DNA of 33,620 nt, from contig JAKITM010000014.1 in the NCBI GenBank assembly GCA_021648045.1, positions 1 to 33,620 of the forward strand, written 5' to 3'. The position numbers and the translations under genes were made by a program. This document shows, piece after piece, positions 25,723 through 33,251 of the stretch. Every line of letters begins with the position of its first letter. Within the stretch, counting starts at the first letter, position 1. The stretch comes from Lysobacterales bacterium. GTDB lineage: Bacteria; Pseudomonadota; Gammaproteobacteria; Xanthomonadales; SZUA-36. Below the pieces are notes generated by a model that was not told where the DNA came from, did not search any database, and saw only the letters and a list, made by a program, of their open reading frames with translations.

Positions 25723-26324
25723 AGTTCTTTCTTTACATGAAAGCGGCCTTTATATTCATGTATTTTCCCCCACCAGCGGTGAGTTATCTGAGTGAGCATG
25801 TCAAAGCTGTTGTCATCAATCGCAGTTTCTTCACCATATCCTTTGCCTATTATGAAGGTTATAGGTAAAGGGATAAAATAACCAAAAAGATGTAAAGCGT
25901 AACCGCGATGCTTAAGCACTACCTTTTTCCCATCCCAAAGATAGAACATTTTCCAACAAAAACCGAAAGGCATGATTTCGATAACTTCATTATTTTTAAT
26001 TTGGATCATACGCGATCGGAAAGCATAGGGTTTGGAGTTTTTAAAAGAAAAAACTCGATTAAAATGATATGCCTCAGTGTGTTTGTCGCTTTGAAAATGA
26101 ACTGTAACAGGAACATTCCTTTCATTATTAACAGGTATTTGTCCCATAAGCTTCATAATCGGAGAAAGCAGTTTAAATACTCCGGCACTCATTACATCAA
26201 GATTACCAACCACAATCACAGCATCATCTGAATACGGGCGATTAGCGTAATGTTTACGAATAACAGGAGGTAACTCACTCCAAGCGTCAGCAAATATACT
26301 TTCAAAAATTGGTGGGTGCTTCAT
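25719..26324 (-). CDS. DUF4166 domain-containing protein
   Basis: 201 residues from ATG 26324, beginning 'MKHPPIFESIFADAWSELPP' and continuing with a beta-rich domain: 'VTVHFQSDKHTEAYHFNRVF', 'GFCWKMFYLWDGKKVVLKHR', 'ITFIIGKGYGEETAIDD' and a C-terminal 'ITHRWWGKIHEYKGRF'. This pattern matches DUF4166, whose function is not known. No signal peptide is seen. The frame stays open for 58 more codons upstream to a TTG at 26498, but that part has no ATG and does not resemble the family, so it is left out. It is first in a two-gene operon with the dehydrogenase-like gene. Confidence 0.75.
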   Translation of the reverse strand: MKHPPIFESIFADAWSELPPVIRKHYANRPYSDDAVIVVGNLDVMSAGVFKLLSPIMKLMGQIPVNNERNVPVTVHFQSDKHTEAYHFNRVFSFKNSKPYAFRSRMIQIKNNEVIEIMPFGFCWKMFYLWDGKKVVLKHRGYALHLFGYFIPLPITFIIGKGYGEETAIDDNSFDMLTQITHRWWGKIHEYKGRFHVKKEL

Positions 26325-26528
26325 ATTGCTTAGAATATCATTAAAAACTTCAAAGCCAAAGGTGTGGCTAAGCAACCCCCGAAAAACAATCGAACTCAAG
26401 GATGCAATGTTCTCATAAACTAAGCGAAGAAGATTTCCACATGAAAAACCAAGGGCTGTCGATTCATAACTCTTGGTCAGATACGAATGGCACAACAACT
26501 ACATCAACATTGACCATAAATACGCTGC

Positions 26529-26550
26529 TTTACTCTGTATTTACAGTAAA
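26529..26550. promoter_or_regulatory. Operator-like palindrome upstream of the DUF4166 operon
   Basis: TTTACT (26529-26534) and AGTAAA (26545-26550) are inverted around a 10-base centre, with an alternative inner pair CTGTA (26535-26539) / TACAG (26542-26546). It lies between the minus-strand DUF4166 gene and the plus-strand small membrane ORF. The spacing does not fit LexA. The cognate factor is unknown. Confidence 0.35.
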
Positions 26551-26641
26551 CTATGCAGGCGTTAGTTTTGAGAAATATTAATAAGCCTATGAGAATTGAG
26601 ACCCATTACTAGTTTATTTTATAATAGGTTTATTTGTTGTA

Positions 26642-26896
26642 TTGGCGCTAGCAAAAACAAATATTCCCAGTAGACCATATAAAATAATTTTGGCATTAAC
26701 AGTGGCATTAACAATGCCATCCTTTATCCCAGGCCATGGGGAAGCAATAATGATAATTCCTACCGGGGCAATATTTAATGTTGCCTCCACTGAATTTAAG
26801 CTTGTTGGGGTTTTGCTAACGATAATAAATTACTTTATAGTATGGTTTATCCTTTATAAGGTTACTGGCTTATTTAAGAAGATTCGCAATACCTAA
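26642..26896 (+). CDS. Small hydrophobic membrane protein, uncertain start
   Basis: 84 residues from a TTG at 26642; not recognised as a known family. Hydrophobic stretches at about 14-28 ('KIILALTVALTMPSF'), 36-47 and 53-71 ('LVGVLLTIINYFIVWFILY') suggest two or three membrane helices, ending with a basic tail. The frame is open upstream from 26600 and codes another hydrophobic run ('LLVYFIIGLFVVLALA') that the TTG start would cut in half, but that stretch has no ATG, GTG or TTG. Either a rare start is used, or the gene has lost its 5' end. A terminator follows at 27014. Confidence 0.4.
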   Translation: MALAKTNIPSRPYKIILALTVALTMPSFIPGHGEAIMIIPTGAIFNVASTEFKLVGVLLTIINYFIVWFILYKVTGLFKKIRNT

Positions 26897-27013
26897 ATTT
26901 AATGTTGTAAACAATGCTTCAATTCAAGTGAGCTTGCAGAACTAACGGCAGCGAGTCATCAGCTATCCAAAGAGTCTGATTATGTTATAACTGCCTGAAT
27001 TCGTATAATAAGC

Positions 27014-27042
27014 GCAACTTCTCCCAGAGTTGCATTTTATTT
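27014..27042 (+). terminator. Intrinsic terminator between the small membrane ORF and lysR
   Basis: GCAACT (27014-27019) and AGTTGC (27028-27033) form a stem with additional CT/AG pairing in the loop, followed by ATTTTATTT. On the minus strand it is followed by a moderately T-rich run, so it may also end the LysR gene transcript, whose stop is 35 bases away. Confidence 0.6.
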
Positions 27043-27076
27043 ACTGACCTAGTTTTCAAAAACCTCAACACTATTT

Positions 27077-27985
27077 TTAGTCCAGGTTCCAATAGGGTTT
27101 GTTGCCAAATGACTGGACAATAAAATCTATAAGCTCCCTAATTCTTCTAGGTAAATGCTTGGTTTGGGGATATATGGCATAAACCCCAATAATAGTCGGT
27201 TGATAACAATCTGGCAAAACCCTTACAAGTGCACCGCTTTTTATATGTTTATAGCATAAGAAATCTGGTGTGTTTAATAAACCCATACCGTTAATTGCGG
27301 CCTGGCATAAGTATTCACCATTATTTGAAGTCATCACATTAGGGATGTGAGCTGGAATAGAGACTTGATTTTCATTTTTAAAAAACACGGTGCCAGTTGT
27401 ATTTCGGTAGTGTAATTTAACATGCTTACTTAATAAATCTTTTACTGTGTTTGGAGTGCCGCGTCGGTCTAGGTAATCTTGGCTGGCGACCAATAGGGTT
27501 TTCACTGAAGTAATCTTTTTTGCTTTTAAACTTGAGTCTTCTAATTTTCCAATCCGAATGGACATATCGTATCCTTCATTAACTATATCCACTTTTCTGT
27601 CACTAAAATCTATATCGAATTTTATTTGCTTATGCATAAGGTTGAATTTATGCAACACAGGGGCCAAGTGTGATAACCCAAAAGATAGGGGAACTGTTAT
27701 CTTAATCGTTCCAGTCAGCGCACACAGTTTGCTTTGTAAAGAGGACTCTACTTCAGAAATATCATCAATAATGCGCACGCATTGTTGGTAATATATTTTC
27801 CCATCGTCCGTTAGCGCTTGAGATCTGGTGGTTCTGTTTAGTAGTGTGACTCCCAGTCTGTGTTCTAAATCTGATAAGCGTTTACTGACCGCAGACTTTG
27901 CCACATGTAGTTGATCTGCCGCTTTGGTGATGCTACCGGCATCCACAATACGAATAAAGGCTTTCATATCTGCAAATTTATTCAT
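27077..27985 (-). CDS. LysR-family transcriptional regulator
   Basis: 302 residues, the normal LTTR length. The N-terminal winged helix-turn-helix is clear: 'MKAFIRIVDAGSITKAADQL' (7-26), 'HVAKSAVSKRLSDLEHRLGV', 'LLNRTTRSQALTDDG'. A linker helix follows, then the effector-binding domain ('ITVPLSFGLSHLAPVLHKF', 'DIDFSDRKVDIVNEGYDMSI' and 'SIRIGKLEDSSLKAKKI'), like regulators of the CrgA/AaeR-type branch. It is divergent from the azoreductase gene with a 126-base intergenic region holding a T-N11-A operator, so it most likely controls that gene and itself. The effector is unknown; quinones or electrophiles would fit the neighbour. Confidence 0.93.
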   Translation of the reverse strand: MNKFADMKAFIRIVDAGSITKAADQLHVAKSAVSKRLSDLEHRLGVTLLNRTTRSQALTDDGKIYYQQCVRIIDDISEVESSLQSKLCALTGTIKITVPLSFGLSHLAPVLHKFNLMHKQIKFDIDFSDRKVDIVNEGYDMSIRIGKLEDSSLKAKKITSVKTLLVASQDYLDRRGTPNTVKDLLSKHVKLHYRNTTGTVFFKNENQVSIPAHIPNVMTSNNGEYLCQAAINGMGLLNTPDFLCYKHIKSGALVRVLPDCYQPTIIGVYAIYPQTKHLPRRIRELIDFIVQSFGNKPYWNLD

Positions 27986-28011
27986 AAATAGGATTATGCT
28001 TATTTGTTATT

Positions 28012-28028
28012 GTTCTAATATTTAGAAC
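28012..28028. promoter_or_regulatory. LysR-type operator (T-N11-A palindrome)
   Basis: Perfect inverted repeat GTTCTAA - TAT - TTAGAAC. It contains the T-N11-A core of LysR regulator sites. Its centre at 28020 is about 64 bases before the predicted azoreductase transcription start, the usual recognition-site position for LysR activators. Confidence 0.7.
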
Positions 28029-28071
28029 TGTAAGTTTATATATTGGCCGTTTATTGTTTTTTAGTCAACTA

Positions 28072-28077
28072 TATAAT
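28072..28077 (+). promoter_or_regulatory. -10 element of the azoreductase promoter
   Basis: Perfect TATAAT at 28072-28077 with no good -35 element at 16-18 bases, as is common for activator-dependent promoters. The start would be near 28084, 28 bases before the ATG. A direct repeat TCAACTA (28065-28071 and 28079-28085) flanks it and might be the second regulator contact. Confidence 0.5.
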
Positions 28078-28111
28078 ATCAACTACTAAACAAATAAATT
28101 AAAAACAACTT

Positions 28112-28654
28112 ATGAACAATATACTGCACATAAATTCTAGCGGAAGATATCAAAACTCTTTAACCAGACTTCAATCTGGAGTTGTAGTTGAAGATCTGAG
28201 TGAAAAATACCCGGGTAGCTCTGTCATTAGCAGGGATTTAGCCCTAGGGATACCCTTTGTTGATGAACAGTGGATTGCGGCAAACTTCACCGACCCTGAT
28301 GAAAGAACAGAGTTACAGAACAGTAAACTAATCCAGTCTGATGTTTTAATCAATGAACTACAAATAGCCACACATATAGTTATTGGGGTACCTATCTACA
28401 ATTTTGGCATTCCCGCAACGCTCAAGGCCTGGATTGATATGGTTGCTAGAGTGGGCGTAACTTTTAAATATACAGAAAGTGGAGTAGATGGACTGCTCAA
28501 AAACAAAAAAGCGTATATCGTAATAGCATCTGGTGGTGTAATCATAGGCTCTGAACTTGATTTTGCATCAAGTCACTTAACCCATGTGATGGGCTTTTTA
28601 GGAATAGAAGATGTCAGTATAGTAAACGCTAATATTAGTTCCGAAAATGCCTAG
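28112..28654 (+). CDS. azoR: FMN-dependent NADH azoreductase-like flavoprotein, C-terminally short
   Basis: 180 residues; E. coli AzoR has 201. Flavodoxin-like fold: strand 1 'ILHINSSGRYQNSLT' with the FMN phosphate loop, 'VISRDLALGIPFVDEQW', the conserved 'IVIGVPIYNFGIPATLKAWI' and 'DMVARVGVTFKYTESGVDGL' blocks, and 'YIVIASGGVI' for the flavin ring. These enzymes reduce quinones and azo compounds with two electrons. The last helix (about 20-25 residues) present in relatives is missing: the frame stops at TAG 28652-28654, and the next codons (TERE-stop-SLNN-stop) could be decayed remains of it. The symbol is given on similarity; activity of the shortened form is uncertain. Regulated, by inference, by the divergent LysR protein. 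Confidence 0.8.
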   Translation: MNNILHINSSGRYQNSLTRLQSGVVVEDLSEKYPGSSVISRDLALGIPFVDEQWIAANFTDPDERTELQNSKLIQSDVLINELQIATHIVIGVPIYNFGIPATLKAWIDMVARVGVTFKYTESGVDGLLKNKKAYIVIASGGVIIGSELDFASSHLTHVMGFLGIEDVSIVNANISSENA

Positions 28655-29015
28655 ACAGAGCGTGAATAATCACTAAATAATTAACTCACAATAAAGACAG
28701 GTCCACCGAATTATTGCGGCCAAAGTGTATCTACACGATGCAAGCAGTACTAGATATGGAAGCTGCTGTTAGAAACCATTAGTAAATCGGAGTTAGCAAC
28801 TTTCAATAATGTTTTAGGGGGCTTTTCTTGAATATGCTTAAGTAGAGATTACTACAGTTTCAACTATTTTCAGAGAAACCACCGCTTGGAGAACATAGTT
28901 GATATGATAGAGTGACACAAGTACTAATAGGGTTTGGTACTAATAACCTCTGATTTGACCCCTGCTGGGATTACAGATGACTTGCAATATTGAATGGAAT
29001 CAAGAGAGCAAAACA
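28655..29015. other. 361-base stretch without a convincing gene
   Basis: Only very short reading frames occur. Just before the beta-helix gene there is a direct repeat GTACTAATA (28921-28929 and 28937-28945). The first ~40 bases may be the decayed end of the azoreductase gene. A GAGAG ribosome-site-like stretch precedes the ATG at 29016. No clear promoter or terminator is seen. Confidence 0.5.
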
Positions 29016-30716
29016 ATGAAACTTTTAATCAAGACATCCATAATATCTATATTGATATTAAAGAGTTTAACGAGCTATGCAGCTCCTGAAAACCCCGTAC
29101 TATTATTTTCTGATTTAATTTCAGCACCTGCTTCTGGCTGGAACAATGCCAGCCCCAATAAAGGTGCAGTGGTAACAATTTGGGGCAGATATTTCGGCGC
29201 TGATCGTGGCGCTAATTTTGTCACCGTAAACGGTGTGCAATTACAAGCAAACTCAGATTATTTAGATGCTTGGGGTGAATACAATAACCCCGTGCCCTTC
29301 CTGCAAACAATCACTTTTCAATTGAATGACTTAATGACAGCAGGTGATGGCACTATTTCTGTAACAGTCGGTGGCAGCACCTCCAACACTATTCCTTTTC
29401 GAATCAATGCCTCCTCTATATTCTTTGTGGATGATGTAGCCGGTACAGGTACAGGAACTTTCGCTGACCCATGGGGGGAATCAGGAATTGACAATATGGT
29501 TGATGCTATGACCCCAGGAGATGTGGTTTATTTTAGAGGGGGTGTTTATGATGATGCTTATAATGGCGGCAAATCACCTATATGGGTCAGATCTTCTGAA
29601 CCAGCAGGCACAATACAAGACCCCATTGCTTATGTTGGATATCCAAATGAAGATGCTTTTATGGATGGAATAACCAATGGGGATACCTCGAATTTCAACA
29701 AAGGCATAAAGATTGATGCTAGACAATATACCATCTCAAAGTTTAGAGTTGCGGCAGTAGGCAATGGTATAAGTGTTGGCAGAAATGGTCGAATAATTGG
29801 AAATGATGTCGTGGGCGCAACACAATTTGTTGCAGGAGTAGGAATTATTCAAACAGGATCTGATGGAGTGAAAATTTATGCGAATACTACCCATGGTGCA
29901 AGATCGTTAGATAAGCTAGACCACTCTATATATATGTCCGGGTGTCAAGAAATTGAGGGTGCTGACATTGCATATAATTACTCGTATGATAATTACTTTG
30001 ATAGAGGCCCCCATTTTGTTGATAATCACCAAGTCAATAGATGCGCCTCTAATGTTTATATGAAATCAAATCATTGGCGTCACAATGTTATTGTTTGTGG
30101 TGAAGATGAAACCGGTACTCCTGGTGGTGTAGACAACAGAAGTCGTGGCATAGGAATATATGATCTTTCTTGGGATGCAGGAGAGGCGAACGAACCAGAA
30201 CCTGCGTATATTTACAATAATTTATTAATTGGCTGTGGCAAGGGATGGTATGGAGCCATGTATCATAATAATGGACATGCTAAATTCTTTAATAACACCT
30301 TGGTTAATTCTAGAGGTAAAGGCATTCAGGTAACAGGTGGTCTCTCCTTAAGCACCGAAATAAAAAACAATGTATTTATTCATGAAGCGGGTATTAGTGA
30401 TAATTATATTGATTTTTCTCAAGGGAATAGCACTCCTGATGTGAGTAATAATTCTTATTTTGGAGGCACCCCTTCCGCTTATGCAGGTGACTTGAATCCT
30501 GTCACCGCTGATCCACAAGTGACGGTTAATGTAGCTTCAGCTCATCCAGTGACCATCGCCGCTACCAGCCCACTCATCGGTGCAGGAGACCCCTCTGTGT
30601 TGAATATAGTCATAGATGACTTTGATTCTATCGTTCGCCCCAACCCTATAGGGATTGGCGCGGTAGAGTTTTTCACTATTTCTAATGAAGGTGTTTTTAC
30701 TAATGGCTTCGAATAA
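29016..30716 (+). CDS. Secreted IPT/TIG plus right-handed beta-helix protein with NGFE tail
   Basis: 566 residues from ATG 29016. Signal peptide: 'MKLLIKTSIISILILKSLTS' then YAA, likely cleaved near residue 23. Residues ~25-131 look like an IPT/TIG immunoglobulin-like domain ('NKGAVVTIWGRYFGADRGAN', 'VTVNGVQL', 'GTISVTVGG'). From ~136 a parallel beta-helix region starts with 'FFVDDVAGTGTGTFADPWGE', followed by repeated N/G-rich turns ('YIYNNLLIGCG', 'KFFNNTLVNSRGKGIQVTGG', 'EIKNNVFIH') as in pectate-lyase-like proteins. The protein ends 'GVFTNGFE', a short tail I have seen at the ends of extracellular proteins of some Gammaproteobacteria. It may be a polysaccharide lyase, a polysaccharide-binding protein or a surface protein; no catalytic residues can be assigned. 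An upstream in-frame ATG (28977) would bury the signal peptide and is rejected. Confidence 0.8.
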   Translation: MKLLIKTSIISILILKSLTSYAAPENPVLLFSDLISAPASGWNNASPNKGAVVTIWGRYFGADRGANFVTVNGVQLQANSDYLDAWGEYNNPVPFLQTITFQLNDLMTAGDGTISVTVGGSTSNTIPFRINASSIFFVDDVAGTGTGTFADPWGESGIDNMVDAMTPGDVVYFRGGVYDDAYNGGKSPIWVRSSEPAGTIQDPIAYVGYPNEDAFMDGITNGDTSNFNKGIKIDARQYTISKFRVAAVGNGISVGRNGRIIGNDVVGATQFVAGVGIIQTGSDGVKIYANTTHGARSLDKLDHSIYMSGCQEIEGADIAYNYSYDNYFDRGPHFVDNHQVNRCASNVYMKSNHWRHNVIVCGEDETGTPGGVDNRSRGIGIYDLSWDAGEANEPEPAYIYNNLLIGCGKGWYGAMYHNNGHAKFFNNTLVNSRGKGIQVTGGLSLSTEIKNNVFIHEAGISDNYIDFSQGNSTPDVSNNSYFGGTPSAYAGDLNPVTADPQVTVNVASAHPVTIAATSPLIGAGDPSVLNIVIDDFDSIVRPNPIGIGAVEFFTISNEGVFTNGFE

Positions 30717-30763
30717 AAGCTTTATTGAATTCGAGCTATAAGTGCAACTCTGTTGATTCATTC

Positions 30764-31180
30764 ATGATTATACTGGTCTATCTATTTACCATTATTACTA
30801 TTGTTTTCCATCTTGTTGCTTTTTTGTGGGAAAGTGTTTTTTGGATGAAACCGGTGGTTTACGAAAATATCGTTGCAGGTATGGCTACTCCTGAAGGCAT
30901 TAGCCTTCAGGAGCACGCCAGAATTTTAGAAGGTTTGTTTTTCAATCAGGGATTCTATAATCTGTTTATTGCGCTGGGTGCCATCGCAGGACTTGTCCTG
31001 TTTAAAAAAGGCAGTGCTGTGGTTGGTAAAACTCTGATCTGTTATACCAATTTGTTTGCACTGGGTGCAGGCTTGGTACTGGCTTTCTCATCAACCGCCT
31101 ACATGGGGGCCATCCTGCAGGCAGGGCCTGCTCTGCTAGCATTAATTGCCTTGTATTTAAGCTCCAGAAGAGACCCATGA
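30764..31180 (+). CDS. DUF1304 family membrane protein
   Basis: 138 residues from ATG 30764. Four hydrophobic helices: 'IILVYLFTIITIVFHLVAFL' at the start, 'FYNLFIALGAIAGLVLF', 'ICYTNLFALGAGLVLAF' and 'AILQAGPALLALIALYL'. The pattern between helices 1 and 2 ('ESVFWMKP', 'NQGFYNLFIALG') and the last 'QAGPALLAL' fit the DUF1304 family of small integral membrane proteins; the function is unknown. It lies 47 bases downstream of the beta-helix gene on the same strand and could be read through from it, but a functional link is not evident. An alternative TTG at 30725 is in frame but lengthens the N-terminus with polar sequence. Confidence 0.8.
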   Translation: MIILVYLFTIITIVFHLVAFLWESVFWMKPVVYENIVAGMATPEGISLQEHARILEGLFFNQGFYNLFIALGAIAGLVLFKKGSAVVGKTLICYTNLFALGAGLVLAFSSTAYMGAILQAGPALLALIALYLSSRRDP

Positions 31181-31359
31181 TATTTAACCGCTCAAGGACA
31201 TTGCGTCTATGGCACTAAAGAGCAAAATTAGCCATAGGTTATATGTTTTCTATCTGTTTTACAGTTGGGTGGCAGAAAATGTTGACTGAGCTTGAGATAC
31301 TGTAACAATATCTGGAATTCTTGATGTTTTGGGTAGTTTAATTAAAGGAACATTAATTC

Positions 31360-31461
31360 ATGGTTCACTCTAAGGTATGTAAAGTAAAGAATCGCAGTCC
31401 ATACAAATCTAATTTAACCCCCCACTATAAGAATGAGATAGCAACTTCGTCCAATTTTTAG
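31360..31461 (+). CDS. Possible 33-residue basic small ORF
   Basis: ATG 31360 to TAG 31461, starting 'MVHSKVCKVKNRSPYKSN' and rich in Lys and Ser. An AAAGGAA ribosome-site-like stretch (31344-31350) lies about 10 bases upstream. There is no recognised family, and random occurrence is quite possible. Confidence 0.15.
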   Translation: MVHSKVCKVKNRSPYKSNLTPHYKNEIATSSNF

Positions 31462-31484
31462 TTAGTGCGTTGATTTCTGTTTCT

Positions 31485-31520
31485 AACAGACGCAAAGCGA
31501 GATCTTCTATCGCGTCTGTT
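31485..31520. terminator. Inverted repeat directly after the DUF4124 gene, probable terminator
   Basis: AACAGACGC (31485-31493) and GCGTCTGTT (31512-31520) are perfect 9-base arms; an inner GCGA/TCGC pair is an alternative. It starts 2 bases after the minus-strand stop codon. T-rich sequence follows on the + strand (TTTCTTACTTTC), so it may work in either direction. Confidence 0.6.
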
Positions 31521-31522
31521 TC

Positions 31523-32065
31523 TTACTTTCGAGAGTTTTGATGCATATAAACTGTGATTTCTTTGGATTTTTTTATTAATCGGCCAGAGTTTCTATCCAA
31601 TAAATGAGCAACCACTTTATGCTCGCCACGATAAATATCACTAAATACCTGGGTGGTGTTTTTGTTGGGTTTTTGTTTTTCACCGTCAATCAGAATTTGT
31701 ACCAAAGTCCGTTGTTGTTGCTCAGCAGACAGGGCAACGGTAACACTTAACTTCCCACCTGTGCCCCACAGACTCTCTTGATCAGCAGGCGTGGTGATTT
31801 TAAAAACGGTTTGTTTTTTCTCAAAGCCACTTTTTGAGATTTTGCGATCCGGCTCGCTAAAGGACTTATTGGATGGTTGAGCTGGTAAAGAAGGTACAAC
31901 AGAAAGTTCAGGCAAGTCATCCAGTTCTTCGTACTTATCATCCTTTTTGGTTTCTGAATAATATATGGCTCCGTCTTTATCAACATATTTGTAGATTTTC
32001 TTTTTATCCTCTGCAAGCAGTTGAAAAGAAAACAACACCAAACACAACACTAAGAGCTTGTTCAT
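31523..32065 (-). CDS. DUF4124 domain-containing secreted protein
   Basis: 180 residues. A signal peptide ('MNKLLVLCLVLFSFQLLAED') leads into a DUF4124 motif, 'KKIYKYVDKDGAIYYSETKK' (about 21-40), a short domain found at the N-terminus of many periplasmic proteins in Proteobacteria. A Ser/Pro/Lys-rich linker (50-85) follows, then a beta-sandwich-like C-terminal domain ('FKITTPADQESLWGTGGKLS', 'VQILIDGEKQ', 'IYRGEHKVVAHLLDRNSGRL'). The role is unknown. It is the third gene of the ABC operon, 4 bases after natB, so it is likely co-expressed with the exporter. Confidence 0.8.
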   Translation of the reverse strand: MNKLLVLCLVLFSFQLLAEDKKKIYKYVDKDGAIYYSETKKDDKYEELDDLPELSVVPSLPAQPSNKSFSEPDRKISKSGFEKKQTVFKITTPADQESLWGTGGKLSVTVALSAEQQQRTLVQILIDGEKQKPNKNTTQVFSDIYRGEHKVVAHLLDRNSGRLIKKSKEITVYMHQNSRK

Positions 32066-32069
32066 AAAT

Positions 32070-33251
32070 TTAATCCGAAAACAACATGGTTTCCTTGTTA
32101 TACAACCTTACAGCTATCCATGCAAGTATTAAACCAGATATCAAGGTAGCCAAAACAGCTACCACAATATCAATCACAGCCACCACATCACCTCGAACCA
32201 GTTTGTTAATGATGATGTTCTGGCTCAATATTGGGACCAGCATCATCCACAATTTTTCTTTGATCGGCATAAACATCAATAACATGCTTGGTATCATTGG
32301 AATAATGATCACCAAACCCACATAGGTTTGCGCCTCTTTAAAACTTTTGCTAAATGAGGCAATGATGGTTTGAATGGATCCTGCCAGCAAAGCCAATGGA
32401 AACAGCACCAAAAACAGAATAAAAATGTTAGTCATATCCAAGGTAAAGCTCATGCCAAGTTCATCAAAGGGATAAAATGGAATGGTTAGTTTAAAGGCAA
32501 TCATGGTTAAAACCAGGGTAAGCAAACCAAAAGAAACGGTAGCGGCCAACTTGCCAGATAAAATATGGGTTCTACTGACGGGGTTTAAAAACAGTGGCTC
32601 AAGAGATTTACGTTCTTTCTCACCCGCTGTGGTATCAATCGCCAGATACATACTGCCCATAAACAAACCCAAAATTAAAAAATAGGGCAAAACACTTAAC
32701 AGCATGGCTCCTCGGGATTGGGTGGTGGAGATATCATGGTCTTCAATAACCACAGCCTCAATCAGATTAGGAGGAATGCCTCTTAGCTGTAATCGCATTT
32801 TGCCAACACCCGAGCTATAGGCGCCGACCAGTCTTTTTATGCGATTAACTGAAACCTTGGCGACACCTTTGGCCGAATCGTCGTAATATAATTTGATTTT
32901 AGCGGGTTTTCCTGAGTTAAAGGACTCTGAAAAAGACTCATCTATGACTAAAACCAAGTCATGATCCTGGTCTCTGATGGCCTGTGCAGGGTCTTTGGAG
33001 ATGCTTAAAATTTTAACATCACTGCTGATTAAAAACTTTTGGAAGTTGTTGGCATGTTCAATGTTTATGATTGGCACTTCCATTTGTTCTTCTGCTTTAT
33101 CTTGTTGCATTTTTACAATCAAATTCATCAAGCCAAGCATCAATAATGGCCCAAATATTGAACCCATGACAATGGATGATGCCATGGAACGTTTATCTCT
33201 GAGGTTTTCTTTTATTTCCTTAAACCAGACCGTTTTAAATGCTGAACTCAT
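32070..33251 (-). CDS. natB: NatB-type ABC-2 exporter permease
   Basis: 393 residues. It has the ABC-2/NatB layout: a first membrane helix (about 26-46, 'SIVMGSIFGPLLMLGLMNLI'), a large extracytoplasmic domain (about 50-185) and a block of five or so helices (186-385), including 'LPYFLILGLFMGSMYLAIDT' and the characteristic 'AGEKERKSLEPLFLNPVSR' cytoplasmic loop. The N-terminal 'VWFKEIKENLRDKRSM' is family-typical. In Bacillus NatAB exports sodium; for many relatives the substrate is unknown, so the symbol denotes the family only. The ATG overlaps the natA stop by four bases. Confidence 0.85.
   Translation of the reverse strand: MSSAFKTVWFKEIKENLRDKRSMASSIVMGSIFGPLLMLGLMNLIVKMQQDKAEEQMEVPIINIEHANNFQKFLISSDVKILSISKDPAQAIRDQDHDLVLVIDESFSESFNSGKPAKIKLYYDDSAKGVAKVSVNRIKRLVGAYSSGVGKMRLQLRGIPPNLIEAVVIEDHDISTTQSRGAMLLSVLPYFLILGLFMGSMYLAIDTTAGEKERKSLEPLFLNPVSRTHILSGKLAATVSFGLLTLVLTMIAFKLTIPFYPFDELGMSFTLDMTNIFILFLVLFPLALLAGSIQTIIASFSKSFKEAQTYVGLVIIIPMIPSMLLMFMPIKEKLWMMLVPILSQNIIINKLVRGDVVAVIDIVVAVLATLISGLILAWIAVRLYNKETMLFSD

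Larger units (their letters stand above)
31181..31522. other. 342-base gap with one possible very small ORF and a hairpin
   Basis: Mostly A/T-rich and without similarity that I recognise. It holds a possible 33-residue ORF (31360-31461) and a strong inverted repeat at its right end (31485-31520). No promoter is evident. Confidence 0.5.

Noticed and set aside
26529..26550. LexA (SOS) box
   Set aside because: CTG and CAG are separated by 6 bases rather than 10, so it does not fit the gammaproteobacterial LexA consensus.
28655..28976. Possible mobile-element remnant in the A/T-rich gap
   Set aside because: Six-frame reading by eye gave no transposase or integrase motif and no terminal inverted repeats, only a 9-base direct repeat.
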